Origin: Enoplolaimus lenunculus
Lineage: Eukaryota; Nematoda; Enoplea; Enoplida; Thoracostomopsidae
Reading direction: 5' to 3'
Assembly: GCA_030248215.1 (NCBI GenBank)
Contig: JASANG010001768.1
Coordinates: 1-64,000, forward strand
DNA: 64,000 nucleotides
Shown here in pieces: positions 37,038 to 48,290 of the stretch. The notes under the pieces are model-generated. The model saw nothing but the letters and a program-made list of their open reading frames with translations, was not told where the DNA came from and made no database searches. The translations under genes and the position numbers were made by a program. Positions within the stretch are counted from its first letter, which is position 1. Each line of letters starts with the position of its first letter.

Positions 37038-38566
37038 ATGTATCTTATGTATTACCTTGATGAAAATAATCGTCGTGTTTACACATTGAAGGTAGGTACA
37101 ACTGTGTATAATGATAATCATGCCTTCAAGGTTCGAGCAGGAACTAAGTTTTGTCGTAACAGGAACAAGAACAGGAGTTGAATTTTTCCAGAAACACGAA
37201 CCCGAATTTGAAATTGAAGTAATTGCAAAAACAGTCATGTTTGCAATGTTTAAAATTCAAATGATTATGAATAATGTGCCGCAGAACCGTGTCAAATTCC
37301 GGTTCCTGCCTTTTGAATGCGGGTGTATATTTAGTTGTGGCAATACTCACAATCAGCTGCTGAGTTTTCTGTATTCACGCCTGATAAGAATCTCAACATC
37401 ATACACTTGTATCTTGGTTCATCCATGTTTTACTGCTGCTGCATATGAAGGCACTACATATGCATCAGTGTTTTTACATTATCCCTATATTATGCGAAAT
37501 CAATAACTTTGTAATTTGTTATTAACGTTGTTGCAGAAAGTTGATCCAGAAGGAAAACCAACTGTTTCTGCTCATCCAGGTAGGTAAAGGAAAAAACAAG
37601 TTCCCGCTTTTTTGCTCAACGTTTACAATAAACGGATGTCTATTGCATTTGTTTCTTTTAGTTATAAAATTTTCGCTGTTTTAAGCAATCATGTTATTAT
37701 GTTGAAATAATTTTTAAAACTCATTATATATCCCTGGTTTCAGAAATTTATTTAGCAAACGATGGTATATTTTGTTTCCCTCAATACGGTAAACATAAAA
37801 ACAAGGTTGTACAAAACCTTGGTTTACTTGCCTTTTGAAAATAAATTCTTTTCCATGCCATGGTTTCACATGCTCTCAATACCGGCCAACTTTATAGCAT
37901 TCAAAACCAGATGTCAAAGGACGAAAAATTAAGATATAATTTTTATCGCAGTTTTACGTGTGTTGGAGTTCTACAATTATTTTTCTTGCGCCTCTATTCG
38001 TAAATGTGGATAAAATAAAAAATATAATTTCGCAGTGGTTTTTGGTTTAATGTGATAAATTAATTATCTGTTGTGAACAGATAGAATAATTTATTACGCA
38101 AAAACAATATAGACGTACAAAACAACATTAAAAACATTCATTAGAAAAATTTATTATTTTGGCATTTTTTAAAAATTGACCGAGCCCGAGACCAACTCTC
38201 GGCCTCGCGTTTCGGTTTTTGACCGAGATCACACATCCTTGCTGTACATTTGCGGTCGTCTTCCGGCAATAATTTAATTACCGTTCCTGTTAAAATGTCT
38301 CTTTCGAGCTTTGTCTACGGCATTTATATTTTGTTTGTTGGTAATAACACTTTGTATTTATATACGTAAAGTGTTATTTGTTAAATATGTTTAGTTTTGT
38401 AGTTTGTTTCTTTGTTTTAGCACGTTTTTCTCCAGAAGACAAATTTTCACGCGAACGTATTATAATCAAGAAACGATTTGGGCTATTGGCCACACAACAA
38501 CGGGAAAGTGGTTTATTAATGTCTAAACCGGAGTGTAGCGTTTTTAAGATTAAAACAGAATTATAG
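37038..38566 (+). CDS. NOP10: H/ACA snoRNP subunit NOP10, 3 exons, 80 aa
   Basis: Exons 37038-37091, 37537-37579 and 38421-38566 join in phase to 81 codons including the stop. The peptide reads [18 protein letters not shown], then [14 protein letters not shown], then [20 protein letters not shown] and a tail. It aligns along its length with eukaryotic NOP10 (MFLQYYLNEQGDRVYTLKK..DP..SAHPARFSPDDKYSRHR..IKKRF..TQQ), a structural subunit of box H/ACA RNPs that guide pseudouridylation and act in telomerase. After TQQ it carries about 21 extra residues ([20 protein letters not shown] and L), where human NOP10 (64 aa) ends shortly after. An out-of-frame ATG lies 5 nt upstream of the chosen start. 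The start is chosen because only this frame gives the conserved N-terminus. Intron 2 contains a MITE fragment. The gene is divergent from MANEA, about 1.1 kb apart, and a second ORF begins 54 bp after its stop. Confidence 0.93.
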
Positions 38567-38580
38567 TAAAATATGATTAA

Positions 38581-38592
38581 AATAAAATATAG
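38581..38592 (+). promoter_or_regulatory. Poly(A) signal next to an acceptor-like site between NOP10 and the 129-aa ORF
   Basis: AATAAA at 38581-38586 is followed by ATATAG ending at 38592, 28 bp before the ATG at 38621. This tight spacing is what operon processing sites look like in animals with spliced-leader trans-splicing. It may also simply be the end of an independent NOP10 transcript. Confidence 0.45.
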
Positions 38593-38620
38593 CAATAAGA
38601 TAAAATTATACTAAAAATTT

Positions 38621-39010
38621 ATGTTAACAATGTTTAGTCGACTGGTGTATCGTATTATTCGTGGCCGGCAAATATTGCTGAATTGGTCGCGTCGTGCAAC
38701 TGGCAATGTGCCCTCTGATCGCATAATGAAAGCGCGCGTTGTGCTACATTTTTTAGTATATTTCATTGGTTTGAATGCAGTCGGCCTGGCCGGATATGAA
38801 CTTTTATTTTCACGTATTGATGAGCATACGGGAGAAAAGTATTATGTTGATTTTACAAAACGTAATTATGCGGATGCTGAACGAGTCATTGAGTATACGT
38901 GGGATGTGAGAAAACGAACTATTGCGAAAACGGTGGATTATGTACGCGGCGAAAATGAAGAACTTGATAGGCAACATATGGAAAAGTATAGCCAAGAAAT
39001 ACGAGCGTAG
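38621..39010 (+). CDS. Small single-pass membrane protein ORF, 129 aa, operon-like with NOP10
   Basis: This is an uninterrupted 130-codon frame with no intron. It starts MLTMFSRLVYRIIRGRQ, a basic amphipathic stretch that could be a mitochondrial targeting signal. One hydrophobic segment follows at about residues 43-62 (VVLHFLVYFIGLNAVGLAGY), then a charged soluble tail ending HMEKYSQEIRA. The helix-LFS-charged-tail arrangement is loosely reminiscent of CEBPZOS-type mitochondrial proteins, but I cannot confirm that. It begins 54 bp after the NOP10 stop, behind an AATAAA (38581) and a TATAG acceptor-like site (38588-38592). That is what a downstream cistron resolved by polyadenylation and trans-splicing would look like. 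An AATAAA at 39161 could end the transcript. Base composition is more even than the flanks, which supports coding. Confidence 0.72.
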   Translation: MLTMFSRLVYRIIRGRQILLNWSRRATGNVPSDRIMKARVVLHFLVYFIGLNAVGLAGYELLFSRIDEHTGEKYYVDFTKRNYADAERVIEYTWDVRKRTIAKTVDYVRGENEELDRQHMEKYSQEIRA

Positions 39011-39736
39011 TTATATCGTAACGTTGTGGAAGAGTTTGAGATTGAAAAATAACATTTAAATTTCGATTGAACCGTCAGTATAGTTGCTTTGGTCTATAGA
39101 TTTAACAAACTAAAATTTTAAATTTGAATTAACATTAATTTGAATGGTACAGCCTGTTGGAATAAACATTAATGAAAACGGTGGATATTTAAAGCAGTAA
39201 AAGTGAAGAACTTAATTGGCAACGTATTTTAAGAGTATGGCCTAGAATTGCAAGCGTAGTACAGGTATAAGGACCAATGTGAATAACAGGGTCGGAACAG
39301 CATTATAAGCCTTTTCCTAAGCAAAAGCCAAACAAAAAATAGCGTAATGCTTAAGTTTTACTCTTTTCTAGTCTCAAAACAACGTTCCTCCCCTGATCTT
39401 GACATGGGCCGAAATAAGTAGGTAACCGACAAGTGTTTAAGCTTCTTAAGGATTACGGTTTTTGTGGAAGCCTGCTTTTTATACATGTCATATTTTTAGT
39501 AAAATAAAAATTGTGCTATTTTAGTTTGAGCCGATGTAATACAGCCAAAAATGTTTGAGTCCATAGGACTTTTTGCCGCATGGTTATATGCCATTAGAGC
39601 TATTTTTAATAAATAATGCACTAACAAGCGTGAAAAATAACTGCAATGTTGTGGGGGAAGGCTACGGAGCAAAGTATGACGTAAAATTTTAAGGAAAATC
39701 TCACTGATTTTGTTTGAACAATATATTGCTTGATGG

Positions 39737-40303
39737 CAGGGTCCAACCGAATGTGAAGAATACCGAAGCCGGAGGTCCACGAAACTTGCCGAATACGGAA
39801 GTGAGGCGAAATTAGGTAGTAAAAATTATGGTTGTACTGTTAATTTTAGTTAATATCTGCAATATGTTGTGAAGTTGTTTGGTTTTACGCTTATTTTCTG
39901 CGAAATTCCTGGTTGTACTCTGCTTGATGGGTTATGGTGGAACCGCTTACGCTTAGGGTTCACCCTTTTCCTGGTGGGAGTACAAAAGGCTTTGATTTTG
40001 ATAATATTTTTACTTAATAGGTTTAGGTTTACACTTTTTCTACTCTCAGGGATAAACTCCAGGAATACCTAAAATTTACAGGTAAACCCTCATTTTATAC
40101 GCCTTGGTCTTGTAAAATGGTTAGTACAAATAACGAATACGGATAGTGATTAAAATGAATGAAACGGAAAACGTATATTGAAGCATATCAGGTTGCAACC
40201 TGGAGGTCTGTAACCATCATTTTTACTACCTAAGTTCGCCTCACCTCCGGCTCGTTTCGTTGACCCTCCGGCTCCGGTATTTATCACCTCTGGTTGCGTC
40301 CTG
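39737..40303. mobile_element. hAT-like element with about 100-bp inverted arms
   Basis: The left arm (39737-39835) begins CAGGGTCCAACCGAA and includes AATACCGAAGCCGGAGG and TTAGGTAGTAAAAATTATGG. The right arm (40190-40303) carries the inverse ATTTTTACTACCTAAGTTCG, CTCCGGCTCCGGTATT and TGGTTGCGTCCTG. The centre holds GCTTAGG/GTTTAGG motifs like family E, which suggests a nested insertion. Confidence 0.7.
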
Positions 40304-43300
40304 AAGCATATATACAAATTTAAAGATTTTTCTTTTTTGTCAAAACAATATTGAACTAAATTTTGAGGACAAAAATTGCGAACTTTCCGGTATTTATTAA
40401 CGGAAACGGAAACACACATATATTTTTACCAGAAACGAATATTCCGGTACACCCTGTAGCAAACCAGACGCAATTTCAATTTAAAAGCATACAAAATTTA
40501 GTCAATTTTTCGGCTGATGGATTATGGAATTTTAGACCTCAGATCCATAAGGAGCCTGTATAGTGCGAGTATTTCAATTGTTCCAGGCAGAGTTGGAAGT
40601 GGGTAAGGATTTTTTACTTTTTTACCCGACCCGCGCTTTACCCACGCAAACAATGATTTTTTACCCGCGGGTATACCCGCGCAAAAAAGATCTACACACT
40701 ACTCACCTTTTACCCGCGCCTGAAGTCAAACTAGTACTTTAAAGACTGCCGGCGATTCGCGCTTTACTGAAATTTAGCGATGTAGCTTCAATCAATTTCA
40801 CAAATGAAATTTTACTAGAAACAACAAAATTTCAAACCCAGCTAAATAAAGCACGGATTGCACCTGACCAGAAAAAAATTTCGGTGAATATTTGCACGCA
40901 TCAATTGTATTGCCATAAAAATAAAATCGCTGAAACTGTTATACTTCACTATCCGTTTTCGTTAATATTTTGATTTCTGTTTGTTTCTGTTTCCGATATT
41001 TTTACTATCCGTTCCTGCTGAAGATTATTGTTTAAATTAAAGAAAAAAAATTGAACATTTATCATTATTACCCAATTTTGCGTGATATCCGGTTCCGTCA
41101 ACATTTTGTTGACTTTTGTCTCTGGCTCATGTTTTTTTACCTCCGGTTGTGTTCTCAGTGGCGGAACCAGAGGGGGAAAGTCGAGGACGACCCCGTTAAA
41201 AAATATTTTGGCCCCTGTTAATACTTTTACTGGCGAAACATTGTTTCGATTGGTTTTAATAGGTAGAGTAACGGAAAGCTTTTAAACGAATGTCTTTGCG
41301 TTATAGGCTTTAGCCTTTGTTGTAGACTTATTCTTTACGCTCAGGCTTAAGCTCAGGAATATTATCATACGTCGTTCAAAACAACATTGGCCAACTTTTA
41401 ATGATAAAATGGTAAGGTCCTATAACCTTACAAACTTTTACTTCTGTGCTATACGAAAAGTGAATGTGCTTTTCAATCAGAATATTTCAGAATATTTTTT
41501 AAAAAATGGTGTATAAAGTCCCTACATTACAAATTTTTATACTTTTGTGCCACTAAAATTTTGGTCGACTTATCGCATGCTTATTTGTTATAATATATTT
41601 TGCGCCCGCCCCCCCGTCAGAAATTTTGCCGAGCCGCTGTTGGTTGTGACCTAATCAGTTACTTAATTTACAGCTGTTAAGAATTCCATCTTAAATAGTA
41701 CAACAAGAATATAGCAAACTTAAAAATTTCGCGGAGGTACGGCATAGGGACCCCTAGGAATTAAATAAAAAATAGTTCATTTTATAGAGTTCGACGCTCT
41801 GAGTACAACGGTGCCATTTTTAGTGCTGCAGAGTCCCCGGTTCAACAGTTATGGCCATGGCAATTGGATCTTTTTACCGTATAAAACATGTACAAACATT
41901 AAATTAGTGTGAGAAATAAACCTGGTTAAGCTTATATTTTACAAACATGTGAATGATTTCCTCTTCTAATCTGCGTATGTTTGCACTATATAATTTCGAG
42001 GGCCATAACTTCTGAACTGTTGGTCATGCAGCCATAAAAATGGTACCGTTTAATTCAGCTCGTCGAGATCTATAGGATGGGCCACTTTTTATCAAAATCC
42101 TAGGAGGGGATCCATATTCCGTACTTCCGCCGAAAATATACCATTCTGCTAATTTCTGGTTTGGGGAAGGCGTGTCAGACATCGGTCGTTATATGATTCC
42201 CTTGTAGTGGCATCTGGTGTTGTTTATAGCACAAATCGCACTTATTTTTAACACAAAATTGCACTGCAATTTTTAGTGAATATTGCGAAAAATTGCACAT
42301 TTTACGTGTTATTTACTTCTGTTTCTCGCGTGTTTAATATTAATGTGTAAAGTATGCGTATGTTCGCGTAACATACATGATGGTGCAAAATCACAGCAGT
42401 ATAACGCGATCATATCGTATATATGTAATCGGGGTATACCAATGCGATATGAGATATTACACCGGGGCTCGTAGCCAAGGGGCCTGGAACAGTTTTGCCC
42501 CCGTCTAGAAAATTGTCAACCTTGCTTGTAAAGTCAACGAAAAGCCTTGTATGTCCGTCCTGAAAATTTTTTAGCCAATCCTAGAAAGATGAGTGTTGAC
42601 TGCGGGACTGTATGTTCCCATGTTTGGAAACGATATAATATTAATATTGGCCTCTGGAGGTACATACAATGGGCTGCAGACTCTTCATAGTGTTTTTAAA
42701 GTAATTCCTAGAAAAATTGTACAATTTTGAGCTTTGTTGCAGTTTAGGTAACGTATCCTCAACTGCATCCCCCTGATTGCGCACTTCAGTGCAATATTCT
42801 GGCATTGTCTATGAATATTAACACAATACTACCGCAATTGGTGTTTGTTTTATGTCATTTAACACAGAATTGTGTAACAAAAAAGAGTCAATTTTGACGA
42901 GAAATTATCTCTTATTTTTGTAACATTTTTGTGTTGATTTTTTTACACAATATTTTTTCTTTGTTGTTTATTTCGGCGTGTAAATATTTATCTTACACAT
43001 AGATTCTACTATATAAATGTATAGAAATGAAATATTTATATATACATATATATATACATATGTATGTATGTATGTATATATTATGTATTATTTATAGAAT
43101 ACATTTAAATATGTATATATAATATAAATGTATGTATATTATATATGTATATATTATATAAATTATAAATGTATATATTATATATCTTTATATTATATTT
43201 TCAAGATTCTATGCTAAGGGGATGACTATACAAGAGTAGTAGATAAAGTAAATGGGGGTACATTTGATTTTTTCGGAGGGGTTTTGAGGCAAGCCGTCGC

Positions 43301-43725
43301 ATAGCCAGGAATTTCAACTCAGCCGACCCTCGGCGATCAAGAGTTACAGTCTAAGTTGAGTTTTGAAGAATTCGCGAGCGGAAAGCTCAACAAAACATCG
43401 CGAGCGAATCGAGCAGACGAGTTTGATAATTGAATCCGGTCCCAAACTCGCCAAACGTCTCTTAGTTTTGAAATTGGGGTTTAGACCTTTAGACCCAATC
43501 TCCGCATGGTTTCTCACTGTCTGGGAGGTGGTATGAAGGAGTATCGGGGGGGGGGGGGGGGTACTTTGAAATCATTGTAGGCATATGATCCTTTTTAACG
43601 TATATATTGTGTTTGTTCATGTGTATAAATTCTGGGTGGGGGCACCGAATTCAAGACTTACGGGTCACAGGTCCCCTTACTCGAATTCGTTTCTCAGTCA
43701 GTGGAGCGCAGTGTCTTATTTAACC

Positions 43726-43900
43726 CAGGGGCGTCCGTAGAAAATAATCTGTGGGAGGGCACCGAATAATTTTGGGGGCCGCCCCTGCAATTGCAATTCA
43801 AGATTGTTTACTTTTAGAACGAGTCTATTTGGGGGGGCACCAGACAAATTTGGGCAGGGGGGAGCAGGGCCCTCAAATTGCCCCCTGACGGACGCTCTTG
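43726..43900. mobile_element. MITE with CAGGGGCGTCCGTAG ends
   Basis: CAGGGGCGTCCGTAGAAAA at the left mirrors CCCCTGACGGACGCTCTTG at the right. The interior is G-rich (GGGGGCACC..). The ORFs overlapping it on both strands are by-products. Confidence 0.72.
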
Positions 43901-44696
43901 ACTGGATCATCATTAATAATTTGCCCATTTTATCTCGAAGAACCAATATTTTAGTCGTTTTTTTCAATTTATTTCGACCCCTCGCCAATCCAAATATCTC
44001 AGGGACATCATTGTAAATTTCTGTACAGGGAGTTGAATTTCAAAAGTCTGCACAGAGGGACACAAGTGGTGTTCGTTTAGAATTCAATACACAACTCTTG
44101 TTGACACAATGACGATATTGTGGCAGGGGGGTGTTTTGAAAATTTTTTTCAATTTTCATTCTTGTTTACTATAGTTTAAACGGATAGTTTTAGACTCAAA
44201 ATCGTTGCCCCTGTCTCGTTTTCCCTGCTTCTACTCACCATTAACAGTTTCCTATATATACATGTATACCCATAGCTATATTATACATAAATATATATAA
44301 ATGACAGTGCCGGAGCAGGCAGGGGTGGGAGGTTCGCCCAAATTCCAGGGCGAGGGGCCTCAAACTCGCGAACGAAGCGAGCGAGAAGCCAGACGCATTT
44401 TAAAACTAAAGTGGTTTTTGTTTCAACAGGTTAGGGTGGGGGCCATTTAAGAGTGAGGCCCTTAAATGGGTGTGGGGGTGGCTGCTTTGGTCCTGTAAGT
44501 CGCAGTAGAACAGAATGTTTAACCCTCGCATTTAATCGTGTAAGTTTCCGGTTTTAAGTTTTGACTCAGTCTCTTAAGTTGTTCAAAGTAAAGATTAGCC
44601 CGGCTACTAAAATGAATACGTGTCAGCATGTGAGGTGCAAAAGGCCTATATTTCGTTTAATTTGGGGGGATTGCCGCCAGATAAGTGTGACAGTCC

Positions 44697-44820
44697 TGGG
44701 ATAGCGCTGTACTTTTGATGACGTCCGTGGGACGTCCGTTACCATACAGAATCGTACGTGAGTAATTCACGTACGATACCGAACGGTGACGGACAGCGCC
44801 GTACGACAAGTGCAACCCTT
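44697..44820. mobile_element. MITE family C copy beside the 30-bp minisatellite
   Basis: GGATAGCGCTGTACTTTTGA with TGACGTCCG opens it. A palindrome TCGTACGTGAGTAATTCACG and TACGA lies in the middle. It ends near GTGCAACCCTT without the usual mirror end, so the right end may be altered. The minisatellite that follows may have grown from its GGGACGT-rich sequence. Confidence 0.6.
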
Positions 44821-44867
44821 AAATGTGTAAGTGTAATGTATAGATTTTTGGCACTACTAACAAGCAG

Positions 44868-45175
44868 GGACGTCAACGCGGGACGCGTGCCGTTCAGGGA
44901 CGTCAACACGGGACGCGTGCTGTTCAGGGACGTCAACACGGGACGCGTGCTGTTCAGGGACGTGAACACGGGACGCGTGCTGTTCAGGGACGTCAACACG
45001 GGACGCGTGCTGTTCAGGGACGTCAACACGGGACGCGTGCTGTTCAGGGACGTCAACACGGGACGCGTGCTGTTCAGGGACGTCAACACGGGACGCGTGC
45101 TGTTCAGGGACGTCAACACGGGACGCGTGCTGTTCAGGGACGTCAACACGGGACGCGTGCTGTTCAGGGACGTAG
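44868..45175. repeat. 30-bp GC-rich minisatellite, 10 copies
   Basis: The unit is GGACGCGTGCTGTTCAGGGA followed by CGTCAACACG. Ten almost identical copies lie in a row; one has CGTGAACACG in place of CGTCAACACG and the first has GCGGG and CCGTT variants. It adjoins a family C MITE (44697-44820) that supplies GGGACGTCC-like sequence. The period is divisible by three, so three artefactual ORFs with 10-residue repeats overlap here. Confidence 0.92.
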
Positions 45176-45411
45176 GCAGGATTTGCTTTTGGAAAATATA
45201 CCTTATAATAGTTTTTCAGCAAGTAAGCATAACTGGCCAATCTTATTACCGAATGACCCCGTGTGCATCATAAACCTTAACCAAAAGCTCTTGTCGGCTC
45301 TACACGTGTTTGAATATATCGTAGTGGTTATTACTCAGCTTTGAGGCACGTGCCTGTTAGACAGGGTAGAACCTATACTGCAACTGAACTGCTTCAAGTG
45401 CTTTAAATAGT

Positions 45412-45453
45412 ATATATACATAAATGTATATATACATTTATGTATATATATAC

Positions 45454-45499
<46 letters not shown>

Positions 45500-45500
45500 C
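45412..45500. repeat. (TA)n and TATACATTTA microsatellite
   Basis: Palindromic TATATATACATTTATGTATA sequence followed by a pure TA run. A comparable low-complexity TATATGTATG tract is at 43020-43195, and a G12 run is at 43549-43560. Confidence 0.9.
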
Positions 45501-46010
45501 ATTTTACATACGAGGGTATCATCTCGAGAGGATGTAAGTTCATCTAACAGGATTTCTTGCGGCGAGAAAGTTTTTGACGTTTAGAATTCAGTTGGTTACT
45601 CTAAAACCTGTAAATAAACCGTTTTCGTCGTCTCTGTAGAATTTGTGGTCAGATACATTCTGGTATTGCTCCCCTTGAATACCGTGTGCTTGGGAGTGCA
45701 AGCTTCGGTTTGACCAGTATAACCGGTAAAGGGAACCAGACCTGTGTTTGGTTAGAACCTTTTGTTTACGCTTGAGATATGTTTACGTCCTGTCTGTGAA
45801 GGGTAAGGATGGTTTGTCGAGGGTTGTGGGACGCCTGAGTTGGAATTATAAGGATAATCAGAGGGGTTTGCTTGAGGTGTTCAAGTGATTTTGAGTTTGT
45901 CTTATATTTAATAAGGTTTTTGGGATTACGGAGTCTATAGGTACATTCTGCAGGTGAGTAGGTTTAAATACATTTTAGTTTCCCAAGTGTATTTGCAAAA
46001 GGGTGTCATG

Positions 46011-46227
46011 ATAATTCGTCGCTCGACAACTTGTAGTCCGAAATTTCATCGACTTGACAATTCGTCGCTCATCATTATAATTACGCTTAGGCTTAGGTTT
46101 AGGCTTAGGATTAGGCTTAGGATTAGGCTTAGGATTAGGCTTAGGATTAGGCTTTGGATTATGCCAAAATTTATTCACAGGCTTTAGGACACTGATGGGC
46201 GACAAGTTGTCAAGCGACGAATTGTCG
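46011..46227. mobile_element. Inverted-repeat element (ATTCGTCGCTCGACAA ends) with TTAGGC/TTAGGA core (family F)
   Basis: ATAATTCGTCGCTCGACAAC and GACAATTCGTCGCTCATCAT on the left mirror GATGGGCGACAAGTTGTCAA and GCGACGAATTGTC on the right. The centre (46083-46160) is an array of TTAGGC, TTAGGT and TTAGGA hexamers. A related fragment is at 58165-58213. Confidence 0.75.
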
Positions 46228-46451
46228 TAGATTCTTGATAAAGTCACGGATTTGGCAGATGTGGGTTGGCCAAAATTTGATTTCAGGAGGGAATATATAA
46301 TAATCTCAGTTAAAAAAGCTTTTGCGAGTCAGGGTAACGGCAAAATTTAAGTTACGACTCACAGAACCTGGAAGCTGATATTCTAAGTCCTGCTGATATT
46401 CCGGGGGACATTTATCACTGCTGGAATTTTTGCATACACAACCCCTTAGGC

Positions 46452-47360
46452 GGCTAAGAGAGAAATCCAGTATTTTTCACTATCTGGTTCCGGTAGAGAA
46501 ATCCGGTATTTTTCACTATCTGGTTCCGGTAGAGAAATCCGGTATTTTTCACTATCTGGTTCCGGTAGAGAAATCCGGTATTTTTCACTATCTGGTTCCG
46601 GTAGAGAAATCCGGTATTTTTCACTATCTGGTTCCGGTAGAGAATTCCGGTATTTTTCACTATCTGGTTCCGGTAGAGAAATCCGGTATTTTTCACTATC
46701 TGGTTCCGGTAGAGAATTCCGGTATTTTTCACTATCTGGTTCCGGTAGAGAAATCCGGTATTTTTCACTATCTGGTTCCGGTAGAGAAATCCGGTATTTT
46801 TCACTATCTGGTTCCGGTAGAGAATTCCGGTATTTTTCACTATCTGGTTCCGGTAGAGAAATCCGGCATTTTTCACTATCTGGTTCCGGTAGAGAAATCC
46901 GGTATTTTTCACTATCTGGTTCCGGTAGAGAATTCCGGTATTTTTCACTATCTGGTTCCGGTAGAGAAATCCGGTATTTTTCACTATCTGGTTCCGGTAG
47001 AGAAATCCGGTATTTTTCACTATCTGGTTCCGGTAAAAAATCCGGTATTTTTTACCGGAATTTTCCGGTATTTTCGGTATGGAAAAATTTTCTCATTCGA
47101 AAATTTTAGAAAAATTGACATATTATTGTAACTTATTTTTCAAAAATTGTCTAAGCCTGTATTGCTAAAAGTTTCAATTTCTGTCATACTTTATAATTGA
47201 TCATGCGTTTCTAGCAACTGTCAGGATTTCGGCACACTAAATGGTGTGTTTGCACAGTGAAAAGCGATAAAATAGCGTTAAAATGAACTTTTCCAGTTCC
47301 GGTATTATTTTAACTTTTCGGTTCCGGTTCCGATATTTTATAATTCCGGTTGCACCTTAG
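46452..47360. mobile_element. hAT-like MITE family A copy blown up by an internal 36-bp minisatellite
   Basis: The right end (about 47030-47360) matches family A: ACCGGAATTTTCCGG near 47055, a body shared with 26817-27239, and the end ATTCCGGTTGCACC. The left part is replaced by about 16 tandem copies of a 36-bp unit (46458-47035) containing GAGAAATCCGGTATTTTTCA and CTATCTGGTTCCGG. Units alternate between GAGAAAT and GAGAATT. The unit is a multiple of three, so it creates long open frames on both strands (for example 46430-47131) with a 12-residue period. They are not genes. Confidence 0.85.
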
Positions 47361-47364
47361 TTTT

Positions 47365-47650
47365 GTGTGGTGCTATACTTGTCGTGCTGCATAGTCCATC
47401 ATCCGTACGGCGTCGTCCGTTACCGTCCATCACCATACGGCATCGTACGTGAGTAATTCGCGTACGATACCGCAAGGTGACGGACGGTGACGGACCATGA
47501 CGCACGACGCAAGATTGCGACGGACGTCATCAAAAGTATCGTCTATCACCATACGGTATCGACGGAGATTCGCGACGAACCGCAAGGGACGACGGTGACA
47601 GACGGCGACAGACGGCGTCGGACGTCATCAAAAGTATAGCGCCATCCTTA
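47365..47650. mobile_element. MITE family C (GCGCTATACTTTTGATGACG ends)
   Basis: GTGGTGCTATACTTGTCG at the left mirrors CGTCATCAAAAGTATAGCGC and CATCC at the right. The body is a GC-rich palindrome around CGTACGTGAGTAATTCGCGT and contains many GACGGAC and CGTCCGT units. Relatives are at 44697-44820, 59710-59805, 50915-50990 and 6355-6402. Confidence 0.75.
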
Positions 47651-48105
47651 GACATATGGAAGCATTTTAGCCAAATTTGAAGCTTAAAACCCTTTGGCAA
47701 GAACGTGTATATTGGTTTCATAGAGGTATTTTAACCAGTTTACAGGCATATTTGGTGTGACTCACATCAGCTTACGCCTGCACTATATATAACAAGTTTA
47801 CTTAATATATCTAAATCATTTGTATATTTTTGTTGTTACTCACTCATTTTTTGTATTACTTTATTGCATAGTTTTGTGAGGTATTTTTTGCTAATTTTTC
47901 AAAATTTGAAGCGAAAAAATAGTAAATTTTTAAAAAAATACGGCTATTAAGTATCTTTTTTGGTAATGTTCAACTGAAATAACCCCTAAGCCTAAGCCTA
48001 ATTCCTGTCGTTACCAAGCGTGTAGTCATGATTGAGTTACTTAAGTTTCAGATGTTTTTATTTATGAGCGAACTGTGGTTGCGTCATTGTGGTGTCATTT
48101 CATGC

Positions 48106-48290
48106 GGCCCATGTATAGAACAGGGCCGGAACAGTAGAATTAGCATATTCCTAAGCCTAAGCCTAAGCGTAAGGATGAGCCTATTTCTAAGCCTAAGCCT
48201 AAGCCTAAGTAAAAAATTTACTGAGAAGCTTAAACTGACTGTGTTACAGCCCATTCGGAAAACGATCCGGCCCTGTTCTATACATGGGCC
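48106..48290. mobile_element. hAT-like MITE, family E (GGCCCATGTA ends, CCTAAG hexamers)
   Basis: It begins GGCCCATGTATAGAACAGGG and ends in the inverse, CCCTGTTCTATACATGGGCC. Flanks TTTCATGC (48098-48105) and TTTCATAC (48291-48298) form an 8-bp target duplication with one mismatch. The interior carries runs of CCTAAG hexamers. No coding capacity. Confidence 0.9.

Noticed and set aside
44739-45273. Three overlapping ORFs of 127-171 codons with 10-residue repeats
   Set aside because: They are produced by the 30-bp array read in different frames and strands, with no start context or splice structure.
46430-47131. 233-codon ORF (+) and 188-codon ORF (-)
   Set aside because: Both are made by a 36-bp minisatellite inside a MITE; the period is a multiple of three, so all frames without a stop in one unit stay open.
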